Source: a virus. Taken from it: DNA of 32,093 bases. The position numbers and the translations under genes were made by a program. How positions within the stretch are numbered: the stretch's first letter is position 1; the number at the start of each line of letters is the position of its first letter. The notes beneath the pieces were generated by a model, which saw nothing but the letters and a program-made list of their open reading frames with translations, did no database searches and was not told where the DNA came from. The DNA is taken from the IMG/VR virus record IMGVR_UViG_3300032282_003375, positions 1 through 32,093 of that record; one strand, 5' to 3'. Positions 1-5,748 of the stretch are shown piece by piece.

Positions 1-1
1 A

Positions 2-601
2 AACGGTGGCAGCGCAAATTGTTACATAGGAACTGACAACACAAGTTTTACATTTGGCCAAGGTAGTGCCGAACGCTTACGCATTGACCCCAGCGGCAGG
101 TTGCTGGTTGGCACCACCACCGCTAACACATCCGGCGGCGTTCTCCAACTCTCCAGCGGCATCACGTTCCCCGCAACCCAAGTCGCCAGCGCCGACCCGA
201 ACACGCTGGACGATTATGAAGAGGGGACGTTTATTCCAACAGTTGCAGGAAGTTCTACTGTGGGAACTGCAAGCTATGCAGTTCAAAGTGCTCGATATAC
301 CAAAATTGGCCGAGTTGTGCATTTTGAAATGTATGTAAACTGGAGCGCGGGAACTGGCACCGGGAATCTACTAATCACCGGACTTCCCTTTACTTCGAGC
401 AATACGCAGACCTACCCTGGAGTAAATATTGGCTTCATAAGCAACGTAGCACTTTCGGCAAATAACTATGCCACAGCTCAAGTGGATAATAACGCTAACA
501 CAGTTCGCTTAAAGCAAAGTCCTGTTGGAGGAGGTGTTGCAACCGATGTTGCATATGATGCTGATGCTGCGTTAACTCTTTCTGGCTCTTATACCGTCTA
601 A
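2..601 (+). CDS. Tail fibre/tail spike protein, C-terminal part (5' cut by window edge)
   Basis: The frame is open from the first bases of the window to the TAA at 599-601, so only the last ~199 residues are seen. Near the start it reads GSAERLRIDPSGRLLVGTTT, a motif common in phage tail fibre and tail needle proteins that carry repeated 'ERMRID..G.VGIGT'-like strips. It is followed by LDDYEEGTFIPTV, a linker that often opens a terminal beta-rich domain in cyanophage fibres. The rest is rich in G, S, T and N, as expected of beta-structured receptor-binding tips. A TTG at 101 could be taken as a start, but the same frame is coding-like upstream of it. The 5' part lies outside the window, and the fibre gene at the right edge may be the same gene or a neighbour. 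Confidence 0.72.
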   Translation, partial: NGGSANCYIGTDNTSFTFGQGSAERLRIDPSGRLLVGTTTANTSGGVLQLSSGITFPATQVASADPNTLDDYEEGTFIPTVAGSSTVGTASYAVQSARYTKIGRVVHFEMYVNWSAGTGTGNLLITGLPFTSSNTQTYPGVNIGFISNVALSANNYATAQVDNNANTVRLKQSPVGGGVATDVAYDADAALTLSGSYTV

Positions 602-665
602 CCCCTAGCCCGCAATTCGGCTTAAAACTACGACCTAAACCTGTTACATCCGGAGGATGTTCCTA

Positions 666-869
666 ATGGCACTCATCAAAGAAGTCGTCATTGACAAGAT
701 TGAAGTCCTGGAATCTGGCGCCATCCAGGTCCGCCAGGCCACCCGCGTCCTTGAGGACGACGTCGTGCTGTCCACTTCCTACCACCGTCACGTCATCGAA
801 CCTGGCGCTGACCTGAGCGCCGAAGACCCCAAGGTGGCGGCAATCGCTACTGCTGCGTGGGCTGAATAA
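666..869 (+). CDS. Small conserved phage protein next to tail fibre (67 aa)
   Basis: Start chosen at ATG 666 because GGAGG at 652-656 lies 9 nt upstream; the in-frame ATG at 657 would sit directly on that ribosome site. The product begins MALIKEVVIDKIEVLESG, a pattern I recognise from short proteins placed after tail fibre genes in many aquatic phages (beta-strand rich, '..HRHVIEPGADLSAEDPKV..'). Function unknown. Relatives, as I recall them, often continue for another dozen or so residues. Here the gene stops at 867-869, one base before the stop of a reverse-strand HNH gene, so insertion of that gene may have trimmed the C-terminus. Confidence 0.75.
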   Translation: MALIKEVVIDKIEVLESGAIQVRQATRVLEDDVVLSTSYHRHVIEPGADLSAEDPKVAAIATAAWAE

Positions 870-877
870 GTTATTCA
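863..877. repeat. Perfect 15-bp dyad at convergent stop codons
   Basis: TGAATAAGTTATTCA is a 7-bp inverted repeat around a single central G (870). It contains the TAA stop of the rightward 67-aa gene and the TAA stop of the leftward HNH gene symmetrically. The loop is too short for an RNA hairpin, so if functional it is more likely a DNA-level site or an insertion scar. Confidence 0.5.
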
Positions 878-1380
878 AGCCTGGCAAAATCACCATGAAG
901 CCTGCGTGCAGCCTCACAATAGGCGGCGTAGGCTTCCTCGGATGTTTCAAAAGTACCCAAATTAACTTTTTGCCTTCTCACTGTTATACAGGCTCTGTAT
1001 TTTCCGTTTTCACGCTGATACACACCTTTATACCCAGTCTTGTTGTCTGACCGACGTTTTCTGTGATAACTATTTTCAGAATCACTAGCTAGTCTTAAAT
1101 TGCTTATACGGTTGTCACTGGTATTTCCATTTACATGATCAATTGTCATGCCGTATGGAATTGGTCCATAATGAACAATCCAGGCCAATCTATGTTCCAT
1201 GTAGTACTTGCCATCTAAATGTAACAATCTGTATCCTTTTGGTCCAACTGATCCAGATCTTTGCCCGTTTAACCACGGGCAATACTTGCTTGATTTTCTG
1301 TAGAAAAAACCATTTAGCGGATTAAAATCAAAAACTTCCAGAATCCTGGAACATGACGGCAATGCCTTAAACTGTTGCAT
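871..1380 (-). CDS. HNH homing-type endonuclease with C-terminal AP2 domain
   Basis: The 169-residue protein has an HNH_3-like core: HRLAW at ~63-67, then IDHVNGNTSDNRISNLR (residues ~80-96) with the catalytic D81-H82 pair and conserved asparagines. An AP2-type DNA-binding domain follows (~117-169: GYKGVYQRENGKYRACI... LGTFETSEEAYAAYCEAA). This architecture is typical of free-standing homing endonucleases in phages, which cut an allelic site and copy themselves by repair. The gene is opposite to its neighbours and abuts the 3' end of the preceding gene. It looks more AT-rich than its surroundings, which suggests recent arrival. ATG start at 1380; no clear ribosome site. Confidence 0.9.
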   Translation of the reverse strand: MQQFKALPSCSRILEVFDFNPLNGFFYRKSSKYCPWLNGQRSGSVGPKGYRLLHLDGKYYMEHRLAWIVHYGPIPYGMTIDHVNGNTSDNRISNLRLASDSENSYHRKRRSDNKTGYKGVYQRENGKYRACITVRRQKVNLGTFETSEEAYAAYCEAARRLHGDFARLE

Positions 1381-1406
1381 CGGTCCACTGCGATGGGTCG
1401 GTCATC

Positions 1407-1431
1407 CCCCAGGTGCGCTAACACGCTGGGG
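1407..1431 (+). other. GC-rich hairpin between HNH gene and next gene
   Basis: CCCCAG at 1407-1412 pairs with CTGGGG at 1426-1431 around a 13-nt loop that can pair further. No T-run follows, so it is not a standard intrinsic terminator. It may be a leftover of the gene end displaced by the HNH insertion. Confidence 0.4.
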
Positions 1432-1435
1432 ACAC

Positions 1436-1441
1436 TACTAT
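1436..1441 (+). promoter_or_regulatory. Possible -10 box (TACTAT)
   Basis: TACTAT lies 22 nt upstream of the ATG at 1464 in a short gap with no other genes. It resembles the TAnnnT hexamers seen before several other transcription units in this window. No convincing -35 box. Confidence 0.3.
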
Positions 1442-1463
1442 AGCCTCAAACACCTTCAATCCA

Positions 1464-1778
1464 ATGGCTGACACCACTTTTACTTGGGCCATTGCTCAAC
1501 TTGAAAGAGAAACTGCTGACGGTTTCGTTTTCTTGAGCCACTACACCGTCAACGCAAAAGACGATGCTTACGCCTCATCCGCCTACGGCAGCATCGGTTT
1601 CGAGCGTCCCGAGAATCTGATTCCGTATTCTGATCTCACCGAAGACGAAGTGATCAGCTGGGTGAAAGACGCACTAGGCGCCGACAAGGTTGACGAGGTG
1701 GAAGCTGCCCTGCAAAACCAACTCGATCAACAGCGCAATCCAACCCAAGCTGCTGGCGTGCCTTGGGCCACAGCATAG
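1464..1778 (+). CDS. DUF7936-like conserved phage protein
   Basis: The 104-residue acidic protein begins MADTTFTWAIAQLERE and has a central NLIPYSDLTEDEVISWV segment followed by a helical stretch and a terminal PW motif (GVPWATA). This layout (beta-rich N-half, 'F.PY..LTE..V..W', short helix, 'NP....PPW' end) matches a family very common in cyanophages and other aquatic phages, which I know as DUF7936. The role is unknown; the gene usually sits near tail fibre or lysis genes, as here. The start is the only ATG near the frame opening and follows a possible -10 at 1436. Confidence 0.8.
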   Translation: MADTTFTWAIAQLERETADGFVFLSHYTVNAKDDAYASSAYGSIGFERPENLIPYSDLTEDEVISWVKDALGADKVDEVEAALQNQLDQQRNPTQAAGVPWATA

Positions 1779-1806
1779 TTAAAATACATGCAGTAAATGC
1801 GGCGTC

Positions 1807-2049
1807 GTGTCAACCCCTGAGTTACAACCGGGGTTTTGGCGCGGCGTACGTCAGGAAGCATTAGCTGGCATCGTCGTGCTTGCCGTCGGCAGTGCCGGTG
1901 CTGGTATCTTTTACCTGTGCTACACCGTCCCAACCAAGCTGGATGATGTGCTTAGCAACCAGCAGGTGATCCAAAAAAAGCTTGGTGACGTCGAAGACAA
2001 AGTGCTCGATCATGACGTGCGTATTATCAAGCTGGAACTATCTAGGTAG
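1807..2049 (+). CDS. Small single-pass membrane protein, holin candidate
   Basis: GTG start at 1807, 80 residues. After a polar N-terminus (STPELQPGFWRGVRQEA) comes one hydrophobic helix at ~18-42 (ALAGIVVLAVGSAGAGIFYLCY), then an amphipathic heptad-like tail (LDDVLSNQQVIQKKLGDVEDKVLDHDVRIIKLEL) that could form a coiled coil. Size, topology and position upstream of an endolysin fit a holin or a lysis accessory membrane protein, but the family is not one I can name and no experiment links it to lysis. It is followed after 2 nt by the next ATG, so the two are co-translated. Confidence 0.7.
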   Translation: MSTPELQPGFWRGVRQEALAGIVVLAVGSAGAGIFYLCYTVPTKLDDVLSNQQVIQKKLGDVEDKVLDHDVRIIKLELSR

Positions 2050-2051
2050 GC

Positions 2052-2237
2052 ATGACTGAACGTGTGATCGTACACAGCACTGACATCGGTCAAGGCTTCA
2101 CCATCGAACAGCTTGAAAACGAACGTGGAGATCTGTACTACAGAGTATGTAAAGGTGGTGTATGCCGGTATTGCGAAGACGAGTATTTTGCCCACATGTA
2201 CGCAGAAGGCATGGGCTGGAAATCACCTACTGACTAA
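2052..2237 (+). CDS. Small Cys-containing hypothetical protein (61 aa)
   Basis: ATG 2052 follows the stop of the membrane protein by 2 nt. The sequence MTERVIVHSTDIGQGFTIEQ... contains a CKGGVCRYCEDEYF stretch whose three cysteines could bind metal or form disulfides; no family recognised. The 3' end overlaps the 3' end of the reverse-strand HNH gene by 11 nt. The last codons sit inside one copy of a 9-bp repeat (GAAATCACC) that bounds that HNH cassette, so this C-terminus (WKSPTD) may be a product of the insertion. Confidence 0.65.
   Translation: MTERVIVHSTDIGQGFTIEQLENERGDLYYRVCKGGVCRYCEDEYFAHMYAEGMGWKSPTD
2219..2227 (+). repeat. Left 9-bp direct repeat flanking HNH cassette
   Basis: GAAATCACC at 2219-2227 is repeated exactly at 2566-2574. 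Between them lies little more than the leftward HNH gene, whose stop codon starts at 2227. Confidence 0.55.
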
Positions 2238-2535
2238 GCCAGTAACAAATTGCATCTTCTAAGTGCGGCTCCCAAAAATGCTGCATACGAAACCAATCTT
2301 TCCATTCGTTGGAACTTTTACGCACGTTACAATTAAAACAGGCAGCAACCAAATTGGATGTTGAAGTTTCTCCGCCTTTGGATTTTGGACGCACGTGATC
2401 GAGCGTTCCAGATTTACCTAAATGCTCTCGACAGTACGCGCACTTGTAATCCCAACCTTTCAGTATTTGATCTCGAAATTTAGCCTTAGCCTGGCGTTTA
2501 CTTACAAAGCCAAGTTCCTCGTCGATGTAGTCCAC
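2227..2535 (-). CDS. HNH endonuclease (McrA-like, zinc-binding)
   Basis: The 102-residue protein has the full compact HNH signature: C32-x2-C35 (KCAYC), LDHVRPKSKGG at ~45-55 with the catalytic D46-H47, N61 (TSNLVAACFNCN) and a second zinc pair C66-x2-C69 followed by N70. This is the free-standing nuclease type found as homing elements, in restriction and next to phage packaging genes. Here it lies in reverse orientation inside the lysis region, away from the terminase. With flanking direct repeats, a mobile homing role is more likely than packaging. ATG start at 2535 (MDYIDEELGF). Confidence 0.9.
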   Translation of the reverse strand: MDYIDEELGFVSKRQAKAKFRDQILKGWDYKCAYCREHLGKSGTLDHVRPKSKGGETSTSNLVAACFNCNVRKSSNEWKDWFRMQHFWEPHLEDAICYWLSQ

Positions 2536-2545
2536 GCGAGGTCGA

Positions 2546-2564
2546 AGCTACCTAGACGGTAGCT
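2546..2564 (+). other. Perfect 7-bp hairpin upstream of HNH gene
   Basis: AGCTACC (2546-2552) and GGTAGCT (2558-2564) are separated by a 5-nt loop. It lies just outside the 5' end of the HNH gene and beside the right direct repeat. It could be a regulator of the endonuclease mRNA or part of its insertion site; no T-run. Confidence 0.45.
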
Positions 2565-2565
2565 A

Positions 2566-2574
2566 GAAATCACC
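2566..2574 (+). repeat. Right 9-bp direct repeat flanking HNH cassette
   Basis: Exact copy (GAAATCACC) of 2219-2227. The same core AAATCACC also occurs at 887-894 near the 3' end of the other HNH gene. Confidence 0.55.
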
Positions 2575-2631
2575 ATGCTTGCTGGACATCAGCTGGGCTA
2601 GCTGTAGACTTGCACAGAGTTCTGTATTCCT

Positions 2632-2775
2632 ATGGGCATCCTCGAAAACCCGATTTTCTGGATCGTTGTTGCTGCAGCATCCGAAATAATCGGCATTACC
2701 CCCTCCCTGAAAGCAAATAGCATCCTGCAACTGGTGATGCAAATCCTTACGTTGCTACGTCCAAAAAAGCCCTGA
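2632..2775 (+). CDS. Short hydrophobic protein (47 aa), holin-like; frameshift 0-frame product
   Basis: MGILENPIFWIVVAAASEII... then a second hydrophobic stretch (SILQLVMQILTLL) and a basic end (RPKKP), stopping at TGA 2773-2775. Two short hydrophobic helices and a charged tail, directly upstream of the endolysin, fit a small holin. I recall similar ~45-55 aa proteins ('NPxFWIVVAAASEII') in cyanophages, without a known function. Codons 44-46 are CCA AAA AAG, which place an in-phase slippery heptamer two codons before the stop. A long coding-like stretch without a start codon continues in the -1 frame. Confidence 0.7.
   Translation: MGILENPIFWIVVAAASEIIGITPSLKANSILQLVMQILTLLRPKKP
2763..2769 (+). 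promoter_or_regulatory. Candidate -1 ribosomal frameshift site A_AAA_AAG
   Basis: The zero-frame codons CCA AAA AAG contain A_AAA_AAG in the exact X_XXY_YYZ phase, the same heptamer used by bacterial dnaX. A -1 slip here joins the 47-aa frame to the frame that ends at 3008 (next codons GCC CTG ATC). A weak CAGT-CGGC-ACTG stem lies a few bases downstream; no strong stimulatory structure or upstream Shine-Dalgarno is evident. A one-base undercall in the six-A run would mimic the same signal. Confidence 0.5.
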
Positions 2776-3008
2776 TCACAGTCGGCACTGGTACTTTTAT
2801 CGCTGCAAAGCGTGAAAAGCAACAGAAAGCCTTTGAAGCCAAGCTTCCTGCTCAGATCATTGCGGCTGAGCAGGAGTGGCTTGCAACCCAACCAAAAACA
2901 CCAGAACCCGTAATTATTCACGAACCAGTAGATACCGAACTACAAACCAGTGACTCTCTAGATTTGGGCGGCCCCATGTCCATCCACGCACCCTGGTCTC
3001 GTGAGTAA
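2770..3008 (+). CDS. -1 frame extension of the holin-like protein (fusion ~125 aa)
   Basis: The frame is open from 2721 to the TAA at 3006-3008 and reads as real protein: ALITVGTGTFIAAKREKQQK, then EAKLPAQIIAAEQEWLATQP, then a Pro/acidic tail ending MSIHAPWSRE. Between the upstream in-frame stop (2718-2720) and this domain there is no ATG, GTG, TTG or CTG except one CTG just after the slippery run. Independent translation is therefore unlikely. A -1 shift at 2763-2769 would give a ~125-aa protein whose 46-residue membrane part carries a ~79-residue cytoplasmic or periplasmic tail. The end overlaps the GTG of the endolysin by 8 nt, as expected for coupled genes. Alternatives are a sequencing indel or a non-standard start. 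Confidence 0.55.
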
Positions 3009-4116
3009 CCCCAACGCCATCAGGCTGCTGGATTTAATGCGCTTTTACCGCAGCCTCCCGCACCAAATGGCTGCTGTAACCGAACTGGAAGAGGCCATCA
3101 ACAAAGCCAACCCTCATATCCTTGGTCGCAATCAGGAGTGGTTCAAGATCTGGAGCCAATCAAAAAAGCAAACTGAAATCTCCAACAACTGGAACGGCAT
3201 TGTTACAGCCGCCCGAATTGCTGGAGCAAAATTCCCCGAACTTGTCGCTGCCCAGTGGTCACTGGAATCCTCCAACGGCAAGGTTGTAGCAGGCCGCAAC
3301 AACTTTTTCGGGCTTAAGGGCCCTGGAAACGTAGCCACCACGCAGGAATTTGTAAACGGCCACTGGGTAACAGTTCGCGACAGCTTTCTCGACTTTCCTG
3401 ATATACAAACTGCTGTTTGTTATCTCGTAACTCACTGGTACAAAGACTACAAAAACTGGAAAGGTTGTAACAACGCACCTAACCGTGCAGAAGCAGCAAG
3501 GTGGCTCAAAAAGCAAGGGTACGCTACCGACCCCACCTACGCAGACAAACTGATCAAATTGATGGATACCCACCAAGCACCAGCATCCAAGGAACACCTA
3601 CTAAAAGTTGCCTACGAATACCAACTAGACAACAAATCAACAACCGGCTACAGAGAATGCTTCAGCTCCAGTTGCGCAATGGTGGCGCGTTACTGGCACA
3701 AAGTCGGCAATGACGACAGCTACAACATCGTCCGCAAAAAGTACGGCGATACAACCGATGTCCACGCCCAACTCAAAGCACTAAAAGAGCTGGGACTCCA
3801 CGCCACATTTGTCCAGGACGGCACTGCCACAGACCTTGAGGCCGAGATCAACATGGGCTACCCCGTACCCGTAGGCTGGCTCCACCGTGGCACCCTCACC
3901 AACCCCAGCGGTGGCGGCCACTGGAGTGTAGTGATCGGCTACACACCAACCCACTTCATCTTGAACGATCCAAACGGCCAAGCAAATCTTTTAGCTGGTG
4001 GTTACACCAGTAACAAAGGAGGCGCTGGAGTGGCGTATTCTCGTAAGAACTGGCTACCTCGCTGGCTCATTGATGGGCCCGAGTCCGGCTGGCTAATCCG
4101 CGTCAGACCAGCATGA
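3001..4116 (+). CDS. Endolysin: N-terminal glucosaminidase-like plus C-terminal C39-like peptidase
   Basis: The 371-residue protein has two recognisable catalytic modules. Residues ~65-190 match the endo-beta-N-acetylglucosaminidase (FlgJ/LytD-like) fold: AAQWSLESSNGK with a likely catalytic E89, NNFFGLKG, then the FLDFPDIQTAVCYLVTHWY and DPTYADKLIKLMD helices. Residues ~205-345 match Peptidase_C39_2-type papain-like domains: YRECFSSSCAMVARYW (nucleophile probably C225), GGGHWSVVIGY (H307), LNDPNG (D323). Together they would cut the glycan and the peptide of host peptidoglycan. No signal peptide, so it needs a holin, consistent with membrane-protein genes just upstream. GTG start overlapping the previous frame; an ATG at codon 13 is an alternative. 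Confidence 0.88.
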   Translation: MSNPNAIRLLDLMRFYRSLPHQMAAVTELEEAINKANPHILGRNQEWFKIWSQSKKQTEISNNWNGIVTAARIAGAKFPELVAAQWSLESSNGKVVAGRNNFFGLKGPGNVATTQEFVNGHWVTVRDSFLDFPDIQTAVCYLVTHWYKDYKNWKGCNNAPNRAEAARWLKKQGYATDPTYADKLIKLMDTHQAPASKEHLLKVAYEYQLDNKSTTGYRECFSSSCAMVARYWHKVGNDDSYNIVRKKYGDTTDVHAQLKALKELGLHATFVQDGTATDLEAEINMGYPVPVGWLHRGTLTNPSGGGHWSVVIGYTPTHFILNDPNGQANLLAGGYTSNKGGAGVAYSRKNWLPRWLIDGPESGWLIRVRPA

Positions 4117-4328
4117 ATCTCATCGAACAAAGCCTCGAAGCTAAACTAAGCGAACGCAGTACAGCCGACATGTTGAAGAAACGCTACGAGGAGAAGGATT
4201 GGAACGGCCTCCTCGAAGCGGCACTTCTATTGAATACGCTCCACCACATGGAACGCGCCAAGTCAGCCTGGGCTATCCGCGAAGCAGCAAATAACCTTCG
4301 CACTGGCCTCGACCGCGATTCTGCCTAA
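4113..4328 (+). CDS. Small helical hypothetical protein after endolysin (71 aa)
   Basis: ATG 4113 overlaps the endolysin stop (ATGA), so it is translationally coupled to it. The product (MNLIEQSLEAKLSERSTADM...) is predicted all-helical, charged and without membrane segments or known motifs. Its place suggests a lysis or late accessory role, but nothing in the sequence proves this. Its stop codon overlaps the stop of the leftward operon by 3 nt, with no terminator between them. Confidence 0.65.
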   Translation: MNLIEQSLEAKLSERSTADMLKKRYEEKDWNGLLEAALLLNTLHHMERAKSAWAIREAANNLRTGLDRDSA

Positions 4329-4486
4329 ACAGCAAAAATCCCCTTGTACTTTTCAGCAAGTCCCGTATAAAGACCATGAAACGGATGGGACTTTTTATCC
4401 CGTCCATCTAGCTGGTACAACCAGTCGATGTATTCCTGGCGATCATCTTCAATGACTACTTTTTGCCAAGGTTGAAGTTCAGGCAT
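4325..4486 (-). CDS. Hypothetical protein, last gene of the leftward early operon (53 aa)
   Basis: ATG at 4486 (MPELQPWQKVVIEDDRQEYI) gives a compact protein rich in W, Y, H and charged residues (EYIDWLYQLDGRDKKSHPFHGLYTGL). The open frame extends farther upstream, but this start overlaps the preceding gene by only 8 nt, whereas ATG 4525 would overlap it by 47. I recall similar short proteins at operon ends in cyanophages; no function known. Confidence 0.55.
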   Translation of the reverse strand: MPELQPWQKVVIEDDRQEYIDWLYQLDGRDKKSHPFHGLYTGLAEKYKGIFAV

Positions 4487-4727
4487 TGCGTTGAGTACGA
4501 CGACGTTTTGGTGTGGGACGGTCATAGTTTTCAGACCGCACAAGCGTGGGACGTTTAGCAGCAAGCGGTGGGATCTCCACCAAACAACCTGCATGGCGCA
4601 ATTTAGCTACTCTCATAGCCTCAAGCACCGTCTCCCCCTTAAAAATATCCCGCAACGGCCCCCTACCCGGCAACCACACCAGCAACTCAAAATACTCCTG
4701 CCCCTTGGGAATGTTAAGTTTTGTCAC
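4479..4727 (-). CDS. Hypothetical early protein (82 aa)
   Basis: I prefer the GTG at 4727 because it forms a GTGA overlap with the stop of the upstream gene; a TTG at 4754 would add nine residues and overlap by 31 nt. The protein has a conserved-looking core EYFELLVWLPGRGPLRDIFKG, then ETVLEAMRVAKLRHAGCLVE, and ends in an Arg/Lys-rich tail (PTPKRRRTQRNA) that could bind nucleic acid. No family recognised. Confidence 0.6.
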   Translation of the reverse strand: MTKLNIPKGQEYFELLVWLPGRGPLRDIFKGETVLEAMRVAKLRHAGCLVEIPPLAAKRPTLVRSENYDRPTPKRRRTQRNA

Positions 4728-4960
4728 TTTGTTGTACGGCCAGTGGACGTCCAACTTTTGGGATAGGTAGGCTCCTCAACAGCGTGGATAGCAACAGGAG
4801 CACCATGCCAGTCAGCAACAGCTCGCGCCGCTTCAACTGCCCTTTCGTACGTGAGCCACGACCCAGCATCTTCCTTTGAATAGGTCAGGCTAACGATGCG
4901 CGTATCCGGCTGGTACGCAGAAACATACCGGTCATCACAAACAATGATGTAGCGAGTCAC
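4724..4960 (-). CDS. Hypothetical early protein (78 aa)
   Basis: GTG start at 4960 (MTRYIIVCDDRYVSAYQPDT). An alpha/beta pattern with a hydrophobic first strand (YIIVCDDRYV), a Thr-Tyr-Ser loop and a helix EDAGSWLTYERAVEAARAVADWHGA; no catalytic motif I can name. It sits between the RHH protein gene and coupled downstream genes. The 83-nt gap upstream (4961-5043) holds an AT-rich stretch and a TACTGTGACA motif on the + strand but no gene. Confidence 0.6.
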   Translation of the reverse strand: MTRYIIVCDDRYVSAYQPDTRIVSLTYSKEDAGSWLTYERAVEAARAVADWHGAPVAIHAVEEPTYPKSWTSTGRTTK

Positions 4961-5043
4961 GAGTCCAATAAAATCGTGTGTACTGTGACAGAGTAACAGC
5001 TCAGGGGCCTTTAGTCCAGACTAATAAAGCCCATGAACGAGTC

Positions 5044-5319
5044 TCATGAGTCGATGTTTAAGCCAGTTTCGTTTTGCTTGGTGCGCATCCTTCCTTGTAC
5101 CCGCCTTTTTACTGAATCCGCCCATGCTGCATGATCCGCTGCTTCCGCAGCCCTGTATTCAGAGCCTGGAACAGCTTTTTCAAGCGCCGCGTACACCATA
5201 TCTCGCAAAAACGCCGTCACTCTTTTGCCTTCTCGCACAGCCAACTGCTCCACCAGCTCGTAACGATTCCTATCCAGCAGCAGCTGGCAATAAAACTTTT
5301 GTCCGTGCTTCAGCGGCAT
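5044..5319 (-). CDS. Ribbon-helix-helix-like DNA-binding protein
   Basis: The 91-residue protein has the length and pattern of an RHH regulator: a short beta-strand (KFYCQLLLDRNRYELV), helix 1 (ELVEQLAVREGK), turn RVTAF and helix 2 (FLRDMVYAALEKAV). A basic C-terminal segment follows (DSVKRRVQGRMRTKQNE). RHH dimers bind operator DNA through the beta-strand, so this could regulate early genes or host functions. Just upstream on its strand is TATTGTGTAG and a short repeated CACAAT pattern (5340-5356) that could be its promoter and operator. Family match is by pattern only. Confidence 0.62.
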   Translation of the reverse strand: MPLKHGQKFYCQLLLDRNRYELVEQLAVREGKRVTAFLRDMVYAALEKAVPGSEYRAAEAADHAAWADSVKRRVQGRMRTKQNETGLNIDS

Positions 5320-5362
5320 GATCTACTGTCTAGTCTGCTACACAATATCACAATGTACCACA

Positions 5363-5578
5363 CTAGCCACCCCATCTGACGTCCGGATCCACCTTTTTAC
5401 GCCACGCCCCGAGCTGCGCCTTCCGACTGGTACGTCTATTGCGGTCGCACCCCTTTCTAATTTCCCTAGCCCACGCTAAAAAACCGGCCATACGCTGGAG
5501 ATCCGCAGTCTTAGCCTGCCGAATCTCCTCGTACAGCCAGTCCAAAACAATCTGCCTTCCCGTGCGGGCTGGACTCAT
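5363..5578 (-). CDS. Small basic hypothetical protein (71 aa)
   Basis: ATG 5578 overlaps the stop of the upstream small gene as ATGA. The product is helical and strongly basic (MSPARTGRQIVLDWLYEEIR; later RKGCDRNRRTSRKAQLGAWRKK), consistent with nucleic-acid or protein binding, but no family is recognised. It is co-translated with the polymerase-linked gene before it. Confidence 0.55.
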   Translation of the reverse strand: MSPARTGRQIVLDWLYEEIRQAKTADLQRMAGFLAWAREIRKGCDRNRRTSRKAQLGAWRKKVDPDVRWGG

Positions 5579-5748
5579 GAGTCTCGACTTGAGACTGTCA
5601 TGATTTTGATGATGGTGTCCTGTGGAAAACGCGCCAAGGCTAGTTGCCTAGCCTCGAACGCATCCCGCGCTTCAGCTGTGTAGGTGTGAATCAGACCCTG
5701 CTTGGGACGTAGTATTACCTTGTAATACCTTATTTCGCTTGATCCCAT
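5575..5748 (-). CDS. Small hypothetical protein overlapping the polA 3' end (57 aa)
   Basis: An easily missed short gene: ATG at 5748 lies inside the last codons of the polymerase gene (19-nt overlap), and its TGA overlaps the next ATG (ATGA at 5578-5575). It reads MGSSEIRYYKVILRPKQGLI, then HTYTAEARDAFEARQLALAR and a short beta end. This beta-hairpin/helix/beta pattern resembles a compact alpha/beta protein. Overlap at both ends and codon use like its neighbours make it a probable real gene; function unknown. Confidence 0.65.
   Translation of the reverse strand: MGSSEIRYYKVILRPKQGLIHTYTAEARDAFEARQLALARFPQDTIIKIMTVSSRDS

Noticed and set aside
2227-2535. HNH protein as a packaging endonuclease partner of the terminase
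   Set aside because: Packaging HNH genes lie next to terminase/portal genes; this one is in the lysis region, reversed and bounded by direct repeats, so a homing element is more likely.
2598-2921. Leftward 107-aa frame opposite the holin-like gene and its extension
   Set aside because: Composition is poor (Cys/Ser/Phe-rich), no motif, and both rightward frames on the other strand are much more protein-like.
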